Shown in pieces: positions 17,869 through 26,849 of a DNA stretch of 64,000 nt (position 1 is the first letter of the stretch; each line of letters opens with the position of its first letter). The notes beneath the pieces were generated by a model that had not been told where the DNA came from, ran no database searches, and saw only the letters and a program-made list of their open reading frames with translations. The stretch is taken from positions 372,001 to 436,000 of the forward strand of contig JAXLUI010000003.1 of NCBI GenBank assembly GCA_046329585.1. The letters run 5' to 3'. Origin of the DNA: DLKC01 sp002478885 (GTDB lineage: Bacteria; Bacteroidota; Bacteroidia; Chitinophagales; Chitinophagaceae). Both the position numbers and the translations under genes were made by a program.

Positions 17869-18459
17869 ATGAATTACCTGGCACATGCTACCTTATCGTT
17901 TGGAAATGCCGAAATACTCACCGGCAATATAATCGGTGATTTTGTTAAGGGTAAAGAGAAGCTAACCTATCCCGTCGCAATTCAGAAAGGTATAACCTTA
18001 CACAGGCTAATTGATGAGTTTACAGATACCCATTCAATAACAAAGCAGGCAAAAATGTTTTTTAGGGAATCAGCCGGAAGCTATGCACCAGTTTTTACTG
18101 ACGTGGTATACGATCATTTTTTAGCCCATGATGCAAACGAATTTCCCGGTGAATCACTTTCACAATTTGCAGAACACACGTATAGCGCACTTAGCAATTT
18201 TGAGACAATTCTTCCGCAACGCTTCAGCAAAATCCTCCCCTTTATGATCAGCCAGAACTGGCTCTACAATTACCGCTTTGAGAAAGGAATAGAAAACAGT
18301 TTTGCAGGAATATTCCGACGGGCAAAATACCTGGAAAATGACCCACGAATTTTCCAGGCTTTTAGAAAAAATTATGAGCAATTGAAGCACTGTTACAATT
18401 TGTTTTTTCCTGAACTTAAATCATTTGCTCATGATCAATTTAACAAGTTGATAAATTAG
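17869..18459 (+). CDS. Acyl carrier protein phosphodiesterase-like protein (AcpH family)
   Basis: AcpH enzymes remove the phosphopantetheine arm from holo-ACP. The 196-residue product begins MNYLAHATLSFG, like AcpH (MNFLAH), and has GNIIGDFVKG, ITLHRLIDEFTDTH (metal-site His and Asp in an HD-like fold), VVYDHFLAHD and NWLYNYR. The length matches the family (about 195). The fold and motifs are clear, but Bacteroidota homologues are little studied, so the substrate is inferred. Confidence 0.82.
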   Translation: MNYLAHATLSFGNAEILTGNIIGDFVKGKEKLTYPVAIQKGITLHRLIDEFTDTHSITKQAKMFFRESAGSYAPVFTDVVYDHFLAHDANEFPGESLSQFAEHTYSALSNFETILPQRFSKILPFMISQNWLYNYRFEKGIENSFAGIFRRAKYLENDPRIFQAFRKNYEQLKHCYNLFFPELKSFAHDQFNKLIN

Positions 18460-18546
18460 TGTTACAAATTTTGAAACGTATTATTGTAGCCGGATTTTTG
18501 CATTGCAAAATTCTCTGCTTTCTACCACCTTCTTTTAAAAATTTTT

Positions 18547-19104
18547 ATGAAAAATTGTTTGACTGTACTGATTTCATTCTTCAGCTTATCGCTTTTTGCC
18601 CAACAGAAACCAACCGATCTGGATAAAAGCCCGCTCGATGTGAGTTATAGTCCTTCGAATTTTCCAATATTGAAAATGAATGGCAAACAAACGGAGGGGC
18701 CGTTTGCAAGAGTACTTTACAGCAGGCCTCAGAAAGCCGGCAGAACCATTTTTGGAGGTATTGTAAACTACGAACAGGTATGGCGGCTTGGTGCCAACGA
18801 GGCAACCGAAATTGAATTTTTCAAAAATGCCAGGGTTACCGGAAAAAATATCTCGAAAGGCCGTTACAGCATGTATGCAATTTGCCACGAAAAAACATGG
18901 ACCATTGTTCTCAACAATGAAAAAGACGTTTGGGGACTTTTTTACAATGCTAAAAAAGATGTATTCAGAACAGATGTTCCGGTGCAGCTAACAGAAGTTA
19001 TAACAGAAAATTTTACCATGTACTTTGAAGATGGCAAAGACAACAGCACAAAACTCATTATCATGTGGGATAACGAGAGAGTGGAATTGCCAATTAGCTA
19101 TTGA
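18547..19104 (+). CDS. DUF2911 exported protein
   Basis: A 185-residue secreted or periplasmic protein with a signal peptide (about 1-18, ending SLFAQ). The family core is plain: ARVLYSRPQKAGRTIFGG, YEQVWRLGANEATEIEF and KGRYSMYAICHEKTWTIVLN. It is a common Bacteroidetes family of unknown function with a beta-sandwich-like pattern. It stands alone between a gap of 87 bp and a repeat composite. Confidence 0.85.
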   Translation: MKNCLTVLISFFSLSLFAQQKPTDLDKSPLDVSYSPSNFPILKMNGKQTEGPFARVLYSRPQKAGRTIFGGIVNYEQVWRLGANEATEIEFFKNARVTGKNISKGRYSMYAICHEKTWTIVLNNEKDVWGLFYNAKKDVFRTDVPVQLTEVITENFTMYFEDGKDNSTKLIIMWDNERVELPISY

Positions 19105-19132
19105 ACCTGAACAAATGCGTTGATTTTTTTTG

Positions 19133-19298
19133 CGCCAGCCGCAGCTTTTCATTGTGTCATTGATTTATACCTACTTAGGCATTAAGACAAAAAATCAAAC
19201 AGCCGCTTATGTAGTTTGGGTTAAAGTCAAAGCCAGTCGCAACTGCTGCAGCACAAGTGTGCGACGCAAGCAAACCCTATAGCATTACAAAAGCTGGT
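19133..19298. repeat. Composite repeat, decayed B-type arm (-) facing A-type arm (+)
   Basis: The left arm (19133-19170, minus) is worn but keeps TTTTCATTGTGTCATTG with an ATGACAC core. The right arm (19251-19298, plus) is intact, with GCGACGC and AAAAGCTGG. The spacer is 80 bp. Confidence 0.75.
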
Positions 19299-19330
19299 AA
19301 CCAAAAGATGAAATTATTGTAGGAAGCAAT

Positions 19331-19360
19331 AAAAAAGGCCGGTAAAAATTACCGGCTTTT
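19331..19360 (-). terminator. Terminator of the TolB/BamA-like gene
   Basis: Stem GCCGGTAA (19338-19345) with TTACCGGC (19349-19356) and an AAA loop, flanked by A-run and T-run, so it may work in both directions. Confidence 0.85.
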
Positions 19361-19376
19361 CATTGTAAAATATCTT

Positions 19377-22300
19377 TTAAAAATCAAGGCCTAACGCAAA
19401 ATACCACATTGGCTTACCGGCAAAGAATCCTCTCATTGGCCAACCGGTATCAAGCTTTAAGAAATAACCCAGAACTGTACTTCTTACGCCGAATCCGTAG
19501 CCACCTGCCAGGGGTCCAACGCCGCCGGCACGCTGCCTTATTACTACAGGATTATTCTGCGACTCAGGGCCGAATATATAAGTGGGTCGCTCTATATTTT
19601 TGGGGCTGCCATTCCATGCTGTGCCAAGATCAATAAACTGAACGACCTGGAAATTACGAAGAAATGCCGCGTTGATAGGTTTATTAAAAAAGGTGGAAAA
19701 TATTGGCAACCGGAGCTCACTGTTGATAACAACTGCATTGTTTCCGTTCGCCACATTTTGCTCGTAACCGCGCATGTTTAAGGTAAGTGACTGGAAGGCA
19801 TATTGCTTATCGGGTGAAGGAGCGTTGGCGTAGTTGAACCTGGGACTTATCCATCCATCTGCTCCACCGAGGTAATAAATGAGCTTAGCATCTCCAAAGG
19901 AAAAATCTCCGGCTGCCCTTGTTGCCCATATAAAGTTGCGATAGATTTTTACATAGTTTCTTGCATCGAAACCTATGTTATAGGTCTGCTTTCCTTTGAG
20001 AGATGAGCCTTTGCTGATAGGTACATTGTAATCGAAATAAATTTTCCAGCGGTTGCCTACCCAAATATTCTGAGCAGGATTAATAGAATTATCATGCACA
20101 AATTCAAGCCTTGATACAGCTGTCGCGGCAATAGAATCTTTTACACCAAGCACAGTGGGGTCGGGGAAACCGGTGAATTGTATCGGCCTTATAACACCTT
20201 TGTCTTTTCTTATTCCCGTAGTAAGGCGAATGCTGTTGACTTCGCTTAACGGGTAAGCTACGTTAACCTGGTAAAGATTGGTTATAACAACATTGTCGTA
20301 ATTATTGAGTGCACTTTTGGGGTCGAAGAAGCCATAATAGTTGGTAACGTTACTACGATAATAAGTTAGGCCCCAATCTACCCGCTTGCGATAGTTTTGG
20401 AAAGACAGGTACACGTCTTTATCAGATAATGTTGTTCCAAACCGGATACCGCCGATAAACTTGATATCTTCCATAACATCGCTTACACCAACGCGGAAAG
20501 TGAAGTTTACATCGTTAGCATTATTCAGTTGTATTGGCCCTGCGCCACCTTGGTAAGGCTGATACCTGTTTACCAAAATATTATTGGTTATACCCGCCAG
20601 CACATAATCTGCACTGAATTTTAGTTTATAATTAAAAAGAGAAGACTTGGCAATATAATTTGGTTTTACAGGCTGCTGTAACAGGTCGTTAATATCACCC
20701 TTGTGTGCCGAATCACTTTTATCGTCTTCAAATTCATTTTGGAATGCGTTCTGTGACTGCGTTTCAGAGGCGGTGTCTTTTTTCGCCTCAATGGCTTTAC
20801 CGCTCGAAATGCGTTCTTTCTTCATCAATTCCCTTATATATTCAGTTGGCCTTGCATTTACATTTCGTTTACGCAGTGCAACAGAATCGACTTTAAGTTT
20901 GTAGAGAAATTTCAAGTCGCCCTCTTGTCTTACTTCGCTTACCTGGTCGTTGTTTCCCGCCACCCTGCTTTCCAACAAACTACTTTGATAGTTGGTAATT
21001 GGAAAGGTATAAGTAGAATCTTTGTACACTGAGAAATAGCTTAGGCTGTCGGGCTCAGGTAATTGCCATGCTCTTAATGTGGAATCCAATTCTTTATCTC
21101 CGGGATTTCTGAGTATCTCCTCACCAATGTAGTACAGGGTATCGAGTCCATCTCTTTGTGTTGAGAAAAACCCGGCCCAGCGGTTTCCAACACCATTTTC
21201 ATCACTTACATAAGTGAAGTGATTCTGATTATACTGCATTGGGTAGCGCGCATTGCCATATTTAACATTGGTCAACTGAGTTATTTGTTTAAAATCGCTG
21301 TTGTTGAGCAGGTCAACAAGAAAAATATTGAAATGGTAATTGCCGGGAACCACTGTGTCAATACTTGGAGCCTCCGGACCAGGCCGGTTAGAGGCAAATA
21401 TCACACCAGTTCTATTTGGAAAAGAAACAAATGTTGGATCAAGATCGTCATACACATCATTCGTGATCTGTTTCATTTTATTGTTGTCAACACGGTAGGT
21501 GAAAATATCTGTATGCCCATTTTTTACAGCGCTTAGCAGCAGTGTATTGGCATCGTTCATAAATCCCGCATCTACAATTTGTTCAAAACCATCAATACCC
21601 TGCTGAAATCTTTTTATGTTCGCGATAACGTCGTAGATAAACATGTTCTGTTTGCCTTCCTTTGTATACATAACCAATAGCCGGCTTCCTTTTCCATCCC
21701 AGGCAAGTATCGGGCTGTTAGGGTTCATATCACCAATTCTTGTTTTTACCCCGTAACTCAAAAGCGTTTTGCTTTCAAAAAGGTTGTCAACATATTTAAC
21801 ACTGTAAACTCCTTTTTTAAATTGAACAACTGCATAAGAATTATTCTTGGGGTTTGGGTTGGCAGCAAAACGATAGTAATCAGCTTTTGTGGTCTCTTCA
21901 ATTACGCTTAACCTGCCCTTGGGAGCATTACGTCTTTGCTTAATATCCTGCGCGTAGCGATCTTGTTCGTAAACCATGAAATCGGCTAGCACATCTTTAA
22001 ACTTTTTTTTACATATCTTCTCGGAAGCGTTGTTGAGATTCTTATAAAGGCGTGCGAGATATAAAAAATAAGTCACATTCTCGGGCTTGTATTTCACCGC
22101 TATATAATACCAGAAAGCATGGCCGGCGAGGGTAGGTTTTTCAAAAGCAAACTGGTAAAAATTATTGTAGTCGCCGCTGAGTAGGGCGTTTTTGAGATCA
22201 TTGTCTTTTTCTGTGCTCCAATTCTCGGCAATATACTCAACATAGCCATCGGTCAACCACTGTGGTAAATCAAGCAATGCCTGGTTGCTGGCAAATTCAC

Positions 22301-22784
22301 CAATATCGTCGCCAAACAAAATATTATCAGTCAGTGTTTTTGCAATGCCTTCTCTTACCTGGCGTTTTAGTGTGTTCTTGTTCCCATCAAAGTACAGCAC
22401 GATCTTGTTGTTCACTAACTTAGTTAAACCACCGGCGCCCTGCCAGTCGATACCAAGCCCGATATTGCTTGCTTTATAATCATCATAGTTATTGTAAACG
22501 ACAATGTTTAACCTGCGTTGAACAGCATATTCAACCGCTTTTTCAATGGAGGGTAATTCTTCTTCTGCAACCTGTGTTACATATTTGGCAAGTTCCAGGC
22601 TACCCTGGTTAAAATAAGTATTGAAATCGGGGCTTTGGTAAAACTTCCAATCGAACTTTTTGTACTGAATACGGTTCTTTCCAAATTCTACTGTATTTAC
22701 CTGTGCCTTTAAAAATCCTGGTAATATAACAGCTAAAAGTAAAATATACCTGAAATACCAATGGCGTTTATCTTGCATATCCAT
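19377..22784 (-). CDS. Large envelope protein: peptidase-like N-terminal region, TolB-like propeller, BamA-like C-terminal barrel
   Basis: A 1135-residue exported protein (signal peptide about 10-27, ending FLKAQ). Residues about 40-290 include LPQWLTDGYVEYIAENW, reminiscent of the ordered N-terminal domain of TolB-like Bacteroidota proteins. About 300-560 form WD40/TolB-type beta repeats (DLDPTFVSFPNRTGVIFASNRPG). A charged low-complexity linker (about 640-710) follows. About 715-1135 look like an outer-membrane barrel of the BamA/Omp85 or patatin-barrel type, with repeated beta hairpins and terminal aromatic ALGLDF. It is probably an outer-membrane protein whose propeller faces the periplasm. 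The function is unknown. An alternative start is Met3. Confidence 0.75.
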   Translation of the reverse strand: MDMQDKRHWYFRYILLLAVILPGFLKAQVNTVEFGKNRIQYKKFDWKFYQSPDFNTYFNQGSLELAKYVTQVAEEELPSIEKAVEYAVQRRLNIVVYNNYDDYKASNIGLGIDWQGAGGLTKLVNNKIVLYFDGNKNTLKRQVREGIAKTLTDNILFGDDIGEFASNQALLDLPQWLTDGYVEYIAENWSTEKDNDLKNALLSGDYNNFYQFAFEKPTLAGHAFWYYIAVKYKPENVTYFLYLARLYKNLNNASEKICKKKFKDVLADFMVYEQDRYAQDIKQRRNAPKGRLSVIEETTKADYYRFAANPNPKNNSYAVVQFKKGVYSVKYVDNLFESKTLLSYGVKTRIGDMNPNSPILAWDGKGSRLLVMYTKEGKQNMFIYDVIANIKRFQQGIDGFEQIVDAGFMNDANTLLLSAVKNGHTDIFTYRVDNNKMKQITNDVYDDLDPTFVSFPNRTGVIFASNRPGPEAPSIDTVVPGNYHFNIFLVDLLNNSDFKQITQLTNVKYGNARYPMQYNQNHFTYVSDENGVGNRWAGFFSTQRDGLDTLYYIGEEILRNPGDKELDSTLRAWQLPEPDSLSYFSVYKDSTYTFPITNYQSSLLESRVAGNNDQVSEVRQEGDLKFLYKLKVDSVALRKRNVNARPTEYIRELMKKERISSGKAIEAKKDTASETQSQNAFQNEFEDDKSDSAHKGDINDLLQQPVKPNYIAKSSLFNYKLKFSADYVLAGITNNILVNRYQPYQGGAGPIQLNNANDVNFTFRVGVSDVMEDIKFIGGIRFGTTLSDKDVYLSFQNYRKRVDWGLTYYRSNVTNYYGFFDPKSALNNYDNVVITNLYQVNVAYPLSEVNSIRLTTGIRKDKGVIRPIQFTGFPDPTVLGVKDSIAATAVSRLEFVHDNSINPAQNIWVGNRWKIYFDYNVPISKGSSLKGKQTYNIGFDARNYVKIYRNFIWATRAAGDFSFGDAKLIYYLGGADGWISPRFNYANAPSPDKQYAFQSLTLNMRGYEQNVANGNNAVVINSELRLPIFSTFFNKPINAAFLRNFQVVQFIDLGTAWNGSPKNIERPTYIFGPESQNNPVVIRQRAGGVGPLAGGYGFGVRSTVLGYFLKLDTGWPMRGFFAGKPMWYFALGLDF

Positions 22785-22839
22785 TCTTTAAAGACAATAA
22801 AATTAGGTAATTAGCTATAACGATTGTAAAAATAGTGTT

Positions 22840-23487
22840 ATGATAAAACTACACATGTTTACGTTTAGTCCAATACAGGAAAACACTTATTTGTTGTGGA
22901 ACGAAAAAGGGGAAACGATTATTATAGACCCCGGTTGCTATTTTACCGCCGAACAGGAAACACTTCAGCAGTTCATCGAAAACAATGACCTTAAACCGGT
23001 TCAACTGGTTAATACGCATTGCCATCTCGACCATGTTTTTGGTAACAAATGGGTGGCAAAAAAATGGGGCCTCGAATTGTTTATTCATCCCGATGAAGAA
23101 AAAATGCTGCAACTGGCGCCGGCAAGTGGTTCAATGTGGGGTTTGCCTGTCGACAATTATAATGGTCCCCTGCATTTTTTAAACGATAATGACGTACTGA
23201 AACTTGGTGAGCATGAATTAAAAATCATTCTTGTGCCGGGACACTCACCCGGGCACATATGTTTCTATTGCGAGAGCCAGCATTTTCTCATCGGTGGGGA
23301 TGTACTTTTTTTAGAAAGTATCGGGCGCACCGACCTTCCTGGTGGCAACCATGAGCAGCTACTGCAAAATATCAGGCAACGCTTATATGTTTTACCGGGC
23401 GACACAACTGTTTATCCGGGCCATGGCCCGCAAACCTCCATAGCTCACGAAAAGCAATTCAATCCTTATACGAATTGGGGGTATTAG
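22840..23487 (+). CDS. MBL-fold metallo-hydrolase (glyoxalase II-like)
   Basis: The 215-residue protein has the metallo-beta-lactamase metal motif NTHCHLDHVFG, VPGHSPGHICFY (next His), GGDVLFLESIGRTDLPGG (bridging Asp) and VYPGHGPQT (last His). It is likely a thioester hydrolase of the GloB-like group, though the true substrate cannot be read from the sequence. The length is short of classical GloB (about 255) because the C-terminal helical domain is absent. It is divergent from the TolB/BamA-like gene. Confidence 0.88.
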   Translation: MIKLHMFTFSPIQENTYLLWNEKGETIIIDPGCYFTAEQETLQQFIENNDLKPVQLVNTHCHLDHVFGNKWVAKKWGLELFIHPDEEKMLQLAPASGSMWGLPVDNYNGPLHFLNDNDVLKLGEHELKIILVPGHSPGHICFYCESQHFLIGGDVLFLESIGRTDLPGGNHEQLLQNIRQRLYVLPGDTTVYPGHGPQTSIAHEKQFNPYTNWGY

Positions 23488-23608
23488 TTATTCATGAGCT
23501 GTTGCGTAATAGTGCCGGCTCATCCGTCACAACCAACTGGCACAGAGAACTGCATTGAGGCAGTGGTGTTTTGAAATCAATAAGCAATTGTTGATTCCAC
23601 CTTAAAGC

Positions 23609-23628
23609 CTGCGGGTCGCCGCCCGCAG
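23609..23628. other. Short GC-rich hairpin
   Basis: CTGCGGG (23609-23615) pairs with CCCGCAG (23622-23628) across a 6-nt loop, without a T-run. It lies just before the repeat copy at 23637, downstream of the MBL gene. Confidence 0.5.
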
Positions 23629-23636
23629 TTGCTAAA

Positions 23637-23685
23637 GTACAAGTGTGCGACGCAACGGAAGTTTAATGCATAGCCTGGAGCTGGG
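23637..23685 (+). repeat. Single A-type repeat
   Basis: Intact head and core GTACAAGTGTGCGACGCAA, then CGGAAGTTTAATGC and tail GAGCTGGGC with an A-run. It ends 10 bp from the mscS stop codon. Any facing partner near 23514 is too decayed to call. Confidence 0.9.
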
Positions 23686-23694
23686 CTCCAAAAA

Positions 23695-24786
23695 TCACTT
23701 TTTTTCCTTTACAACTATGTCTGTACTTGCGGCTGCGAGTTCAAGGTTATTTGTTGCAAGTAGTTCGATAATAGAAAAATTAATCTGCTCCCGCAGTTCG
23801 TTGAATTCATTGATGCTCTGATCGATGCCGGCAAAATAAACAACGTTGATGATGTGTGCATTTTTGCCGGTGTCGCTAAAAAAAACGGTGCTTGCTTCAA
23901 TGGCATTTTGCTGCAGTAGCTGCCTGATGGCCGGGATGATATTTTTGAGGTCTGCGGGCTTTGCAGACAGCCCGATCTCGAGATTTACCTCGGCCCGTCG
24001 CTGGCTGCGCAGTGAAATATTGTCAAGGATCGTGTCGACCATTTGCTTGTTGGGAACAGTAATATACGTCTTATGATCGGTTCGGATACGCGTGCTACGC
24101 AAACCGATTTTTTCAACATTGCCGGTAAAGCCCTGCACTTTAACCAGGTCGCCTGTTGTAAAAGGTTTATCGAAAAAAATGATAAACGAAGCAATCAGAT
24201 TTTCGAGGCTTTCTTTTGTTGCGAGCGCCACCGCTGCGCCAACGATACTGAGACCTGTAACGAGTTTGCTAATATCATAATGAAACGTAAAATGCAGTAT
24301 CATTAGAAAGCCTGCGATGTAAAGAATAACACGAAAAAAATCACGGAAGAAAACCACCAGTTGGTTGTCGCTTTGCGTGGCGGTAAGATTGGCTTTTGCC
24401 TCAAATATAAGCGAAACGAATTTTACAAACCGTAAGCAAAGCCGCACAAATGCGACGATAAAAGCGGTATTGGCTAAAGCATCGAGCAATTCTTTCGTAG
24501 TGATTTTATAAATGGAAAAATCGAGGAACTGTGGAAGCGTGAGCTTATTAAGCGCTATTAATACAATGATCAAAAAAATAAATAATTCGAGTGGCTCTAC
24601 GATAAGTTCTACAAAAGCATTCTTATAGGTAGTATTGTCTTTCTTATAAAAGATGCGAAATATAACAGCGGCAAAATACCGGGAAATGAACTTCTTTAGT
24701 ATAAAGGCGGCAAGTATAGCTCCAAAGACCTGGAGGTATAACTGAATACTGTTGTCCCAGAATTGCGTTTGCAAAATCTCTTTCAT
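23695..24786 (-). CDS. MscS-family mechanosensitive ion channel
   Basis: A 363-residue inner-membrane channel that opens under membrane tension to relieve osmotic stress. There are about five hydrophobic segments (about 15-32, 62-82, 100-125, 150-170, 175-200). The pore-lining helix contains VTGLSIVGAAVALATKESLENL, followed by the MscS beta domain with GDLVKVQGFTGNVEKIGLRSTRI and YITVPNKQMVD. A C-terminal alpha/beta domain follows. It is the last gene of a minus-strand group. Confidence 0.9.
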   Translation of the reverse strand: MKEILQTQFWDNSIQLYLQVFGAILAAFILKKFISRYFAAVIFRIFYKKDNTTYKNAFVELIVEPLELFIFLIIVLIALNKLTLPQFLDFSIYKITTKELLDALANTAFIVAFVRLCLRFVKFVSLIFEAKANLTATQSDNQLVVFFRDFFRVILYIAGFLMILHFTFHYDISKLVTGLSIVGAAVALATKESLENLIASFIIFFDKPFTTGDLVKVQGFTGNVEKIGLRSTRIRTDHKTYITVPNKQMVDTILDNISLRSQRRAEVNLEIGLSAKPADLKNIIPAIRQLLQQNAIEASTVFFSDTGKNAHIINVVYFAGIDQSINEFNELREQINFSIIELLATNNLELAAASTDIVVKEKK

Positions 24787-24837
24787 GGCTGCAAGTTAGA
24801 AGAAATGTATTTTCAAAAAGCCGGACGCGGTCAAGTG

Positions 24838-25659
24838 TTATGGCAGGTGATAAACAATCAACCCGTCTTTATTCAGCACATACAACTTATTGGCCTGCCG
24901 CTGAATTTTTATTGCCTGTGAAAGATCGGTGCCTGATGTTATTTTAAACTGGTTAAAAGTCTTCCTGTTAACCGTATAAAACACGTTGTTATCCCTGCCG
25001 GAGAGATTGTCTTTGAGAACACTCACATCTTTCCATCCCGCATAATCGATATGTTGCTTGTATGCGCCGTAGTAATCAAAAATAAGCCAGCCTTTTTGCT
25101 CGTCGTACAAAAACAACATGCCGTTTTCATCTATGATTCTTTGAGGAACATAGCTCTCGGTAAAAATCATTCTGAAATCTGCAGATTCAAGCAGCACTTT
25201 GCCGTTGTCATCAACTTTTTTGATCTTGCTTTCCAGTTCATCGAATACCCAATAGTTGTTATCATAACTCTGAGCTACTGCCCTCGCCTGAAGTATTCCG
25301 GAAGACCGTAGATCAATCGTGTTACGTACATTTAGAAACCGGTCTAACACAAGAATGGTGGTAAAATTCCGGTAATAAACAGCGATCTTAAGCGGGTTAT
25401 TTACATCAATCCAATATACATTCCCGTATCTCCTTACATCGTTGAATATACCGGCTGAATCAAGATTGGCGTTAAATTTTTTTAGTTGATTATTTTCGGT
25501 AATCAGGAAAAGATTGCCAAGATTATCTGCTGTAAAACTTACAAAGCTGCCTTCGATTTTTTTGATGGGCTGAATAGAAAAAGCGGTATCGGTTGTTTGC
25601 TGGCACCAGGCAAAAACCGGGAATATGAGGAGTAAAAGAAATTGTATTAGTCTTCCCAT
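24838..25659 (-). CDS. Exported beta-propeller-like protein of unknown function
   Basis: A 273-residue periplasmic protein with a signal peptide (about 1-19, ending AWCQQ). The rest is built of short repeats such as FVSFTADNLGNLFLITENNQLKKF and AVAQSYDNNYWVFDELESKIKKVDDNG, spaced about 40 residues apart. This suggests a five- or six-bladed NHL/WD-type propeller. No enzyme motif is seen. The start overlaps the end of lpxH by 13 bp, so the two genes are almost certainly coupled, hinting at an envelope-linked role. Confidence 0.7.
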   Translation of the reverse strand: MGRLIQFLLLLIFPVFAWCQQTTDTAFSIQPIKKIEGSFVSFTADNLGNLFLITENNQLKKFNANLDSAGIFNDVRRYGNVYWIDVNNPLKIAVYYRNFTTILVLDRFLNVRNTIDLRSSGILQARAVAQSYDNNYWVFDELESKIKKVDDNGKVLLESADFRMIFTESYVPQRIIDENGMLFLYDEQKGWLIFDYYGAYKQHIDYAGWKDVSVLKDNLSGRDNNVFYTVNRKTFNQFKITSGTDLSQAIKIQRQANKLYVLNKDGLIVYHLP

Positions 25660-26405
25660 TTTTTTAAGAACAGTTCGCTTCCGTCGAAATAGGCATAGGT
25701 AAAGTCCCGTACCCAGTCACCAAGATTAATATACCTGCTCGTCTTGTTTAACGTAAAATCAAGAGGAAAATGTCGGTGGCCAAAAATAAAATAATCGAAG
25801 TGCTCTTTGGCCAGCATTTGCCGGCTGAAAATGATAAGCCATTCACGGTCTTCCCCAAGAAATTTCTTATCAGTAACCATTGTTTTAATACGGCTTTTCT
25901 TGCTGAAATAATTCGCCAGCCCAATTCCCCATGAAGGGTGCAATACACCAAAAAACCATTGGCATAACCTGCTCCGGAAAACCTTTTTAAGCATTTTATA
26001 TTTATGGTCACCAGGCCCCAATCCATCGCCGTGGCCGATGAAAAAACGCTTTTGATTCCATTCATACATTTTGGGCTCGAAATAAACCGGTATGTTTAGC
26101 TCTTGTTCAAAGTAATTGCGCATCCACATATCATGATTGCCCACAAAAAAAATGACCGGGATACCGCTGTCTGTTATCTCGGCAAGTTTACCGAGCAACC
26201 TTGTATACCCTTTAGGAACAACATACTTGTACTCGTACCAGAAATCGAACATGTCGCCGAGGATCATTATCTGCGCTGCATCTTTTCGGGCAAGGTCCAG
26301 GAAAGCAACTACCTTTCTTTCCCGGACAAGGCTACTTTCATAGTCTGGAACGCCAAGGTGAAAGTCGGACAGAAAATATATCTTTTTCCCGGGTTCAAGG
26401 TTCAT
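25647..26405 (-). CDS. lpxH: UDP-2,3-diacylglucosamine diphosphatase (LpxH-like)
   Basis: Fourth lipid A step: cleaves UDP-2,3-diacylglucosamine to lipid X and UMP. The 252-residue metallophosphoesterase carries SDFHLG (Asp14, His16), LGDMFDFWYE, VGNHDMW, IGHGDGLGPGD and FGHRHFP in order, the full two-metal set. The GLGPGDHKYK segment and the C-terminal half fit Bacteroidetes LpxH. It is encoded far from the lpxD-lpxC-lpxA group at 9-13 kb and two bases after an AIG2-like gene on the same strand. Confidence 0.88.
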   Translation of the reverse strand: MNLEPGKKIYFLSDFHLGVPDYESSLVRERKVVAFLDLARKDAAQIMILGDMFDFWYEYKYVVPKGYTRLLGKLAEITDSGIPVIFFVGNHDMWMRNYFEQELNIPVYFEPKMYEWNQKRFFIGHGDGLGPGDHKYKMLKKVFRSRLCQWFFGVLHPSWGIGLANYFSKKSRIKTMVTDKKFLGEDREWLIIFSRQMLAKEHFDYFIFGHRHFPLDFTLNKTSRYINLGDWVRDFTYAYFDGSELFLKKWED

Positions 26406-26407
26406 GC

Positions 26408-26845
26408 CTACAATTTGTTTTGCTGTTTAAAATATTCCAGCACATCACCGGAAGTAATCAGCGGCTTACCTTCAACCGAATCATTATACCAATAAACCCA
26501 TGCAAGTGTTGTAGCATTATTGTCAAGATAAATCGTACTCACTTCTCTCCGGTACATGGGCGTTTCGCCTTCATCTTCCTCTACAATAACACCCTCGTAA
26601 TCGTCTAATTGCTCAATGGCGTAGCTGAACTCTGCTTCGTCTTTAATTATATACAATTCGCCCACAATAAAATGATCATCGCCGCAAGGGACGGCCGCCG
26701 GAAATTGGCCAAGATCATACAATGATCCCCTAATGCGCCCGCTTGCCTCAAGCCTGAAATAACGGCTGATATATTGAAATGCAGGATGATGAAAGCCGCT
26801 GCGCAACGACCCATATACAAATAGCCGGAAGATCGTTTCTTTCAT
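26408..26845 (-). CDS. AIG2/gamma-glutamylcyclotransferase-like protein
   Basis: The 145-residue protein has the family signature FVYGSLRSGFHHPAF near the start, a conserved acidic residue in the barrel (QLDDYEGV), and a C-terminal region with VYWYN. Related proteins act on gamma-glutamyl or other amide substrates, but for this short class the substrate is unknown. I chose the ATG at 26845. The longer reading needs a TTG at 26869 and would overlap the LUD gene by 20 bp, whereas the ATG leaves a 4-bp gap. Confidence 0.8.
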   Translation of the reverse strand: MKETIFRLFVYGSLRSGFHHPAFQYISRYFRLEASGRIRGSLYDLGQFPAAVPCGDDHFIVGELYIIKDEAEFSYAIEQLDDYEGVIVEEDEGETPMYRREVSTIYLDNNATTLAWVYWYNDSVEGKPLITSGDVLEYFKQQNKL

Positions 26846-26849
26846 ATGG

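Noticed and set aside
23514..23545. Minus-strand partner of the repeat at 23637
   Set aside because: GCCGGC and a CGTCACAAC stretch are present but do not align in order with the family; too worn to call.
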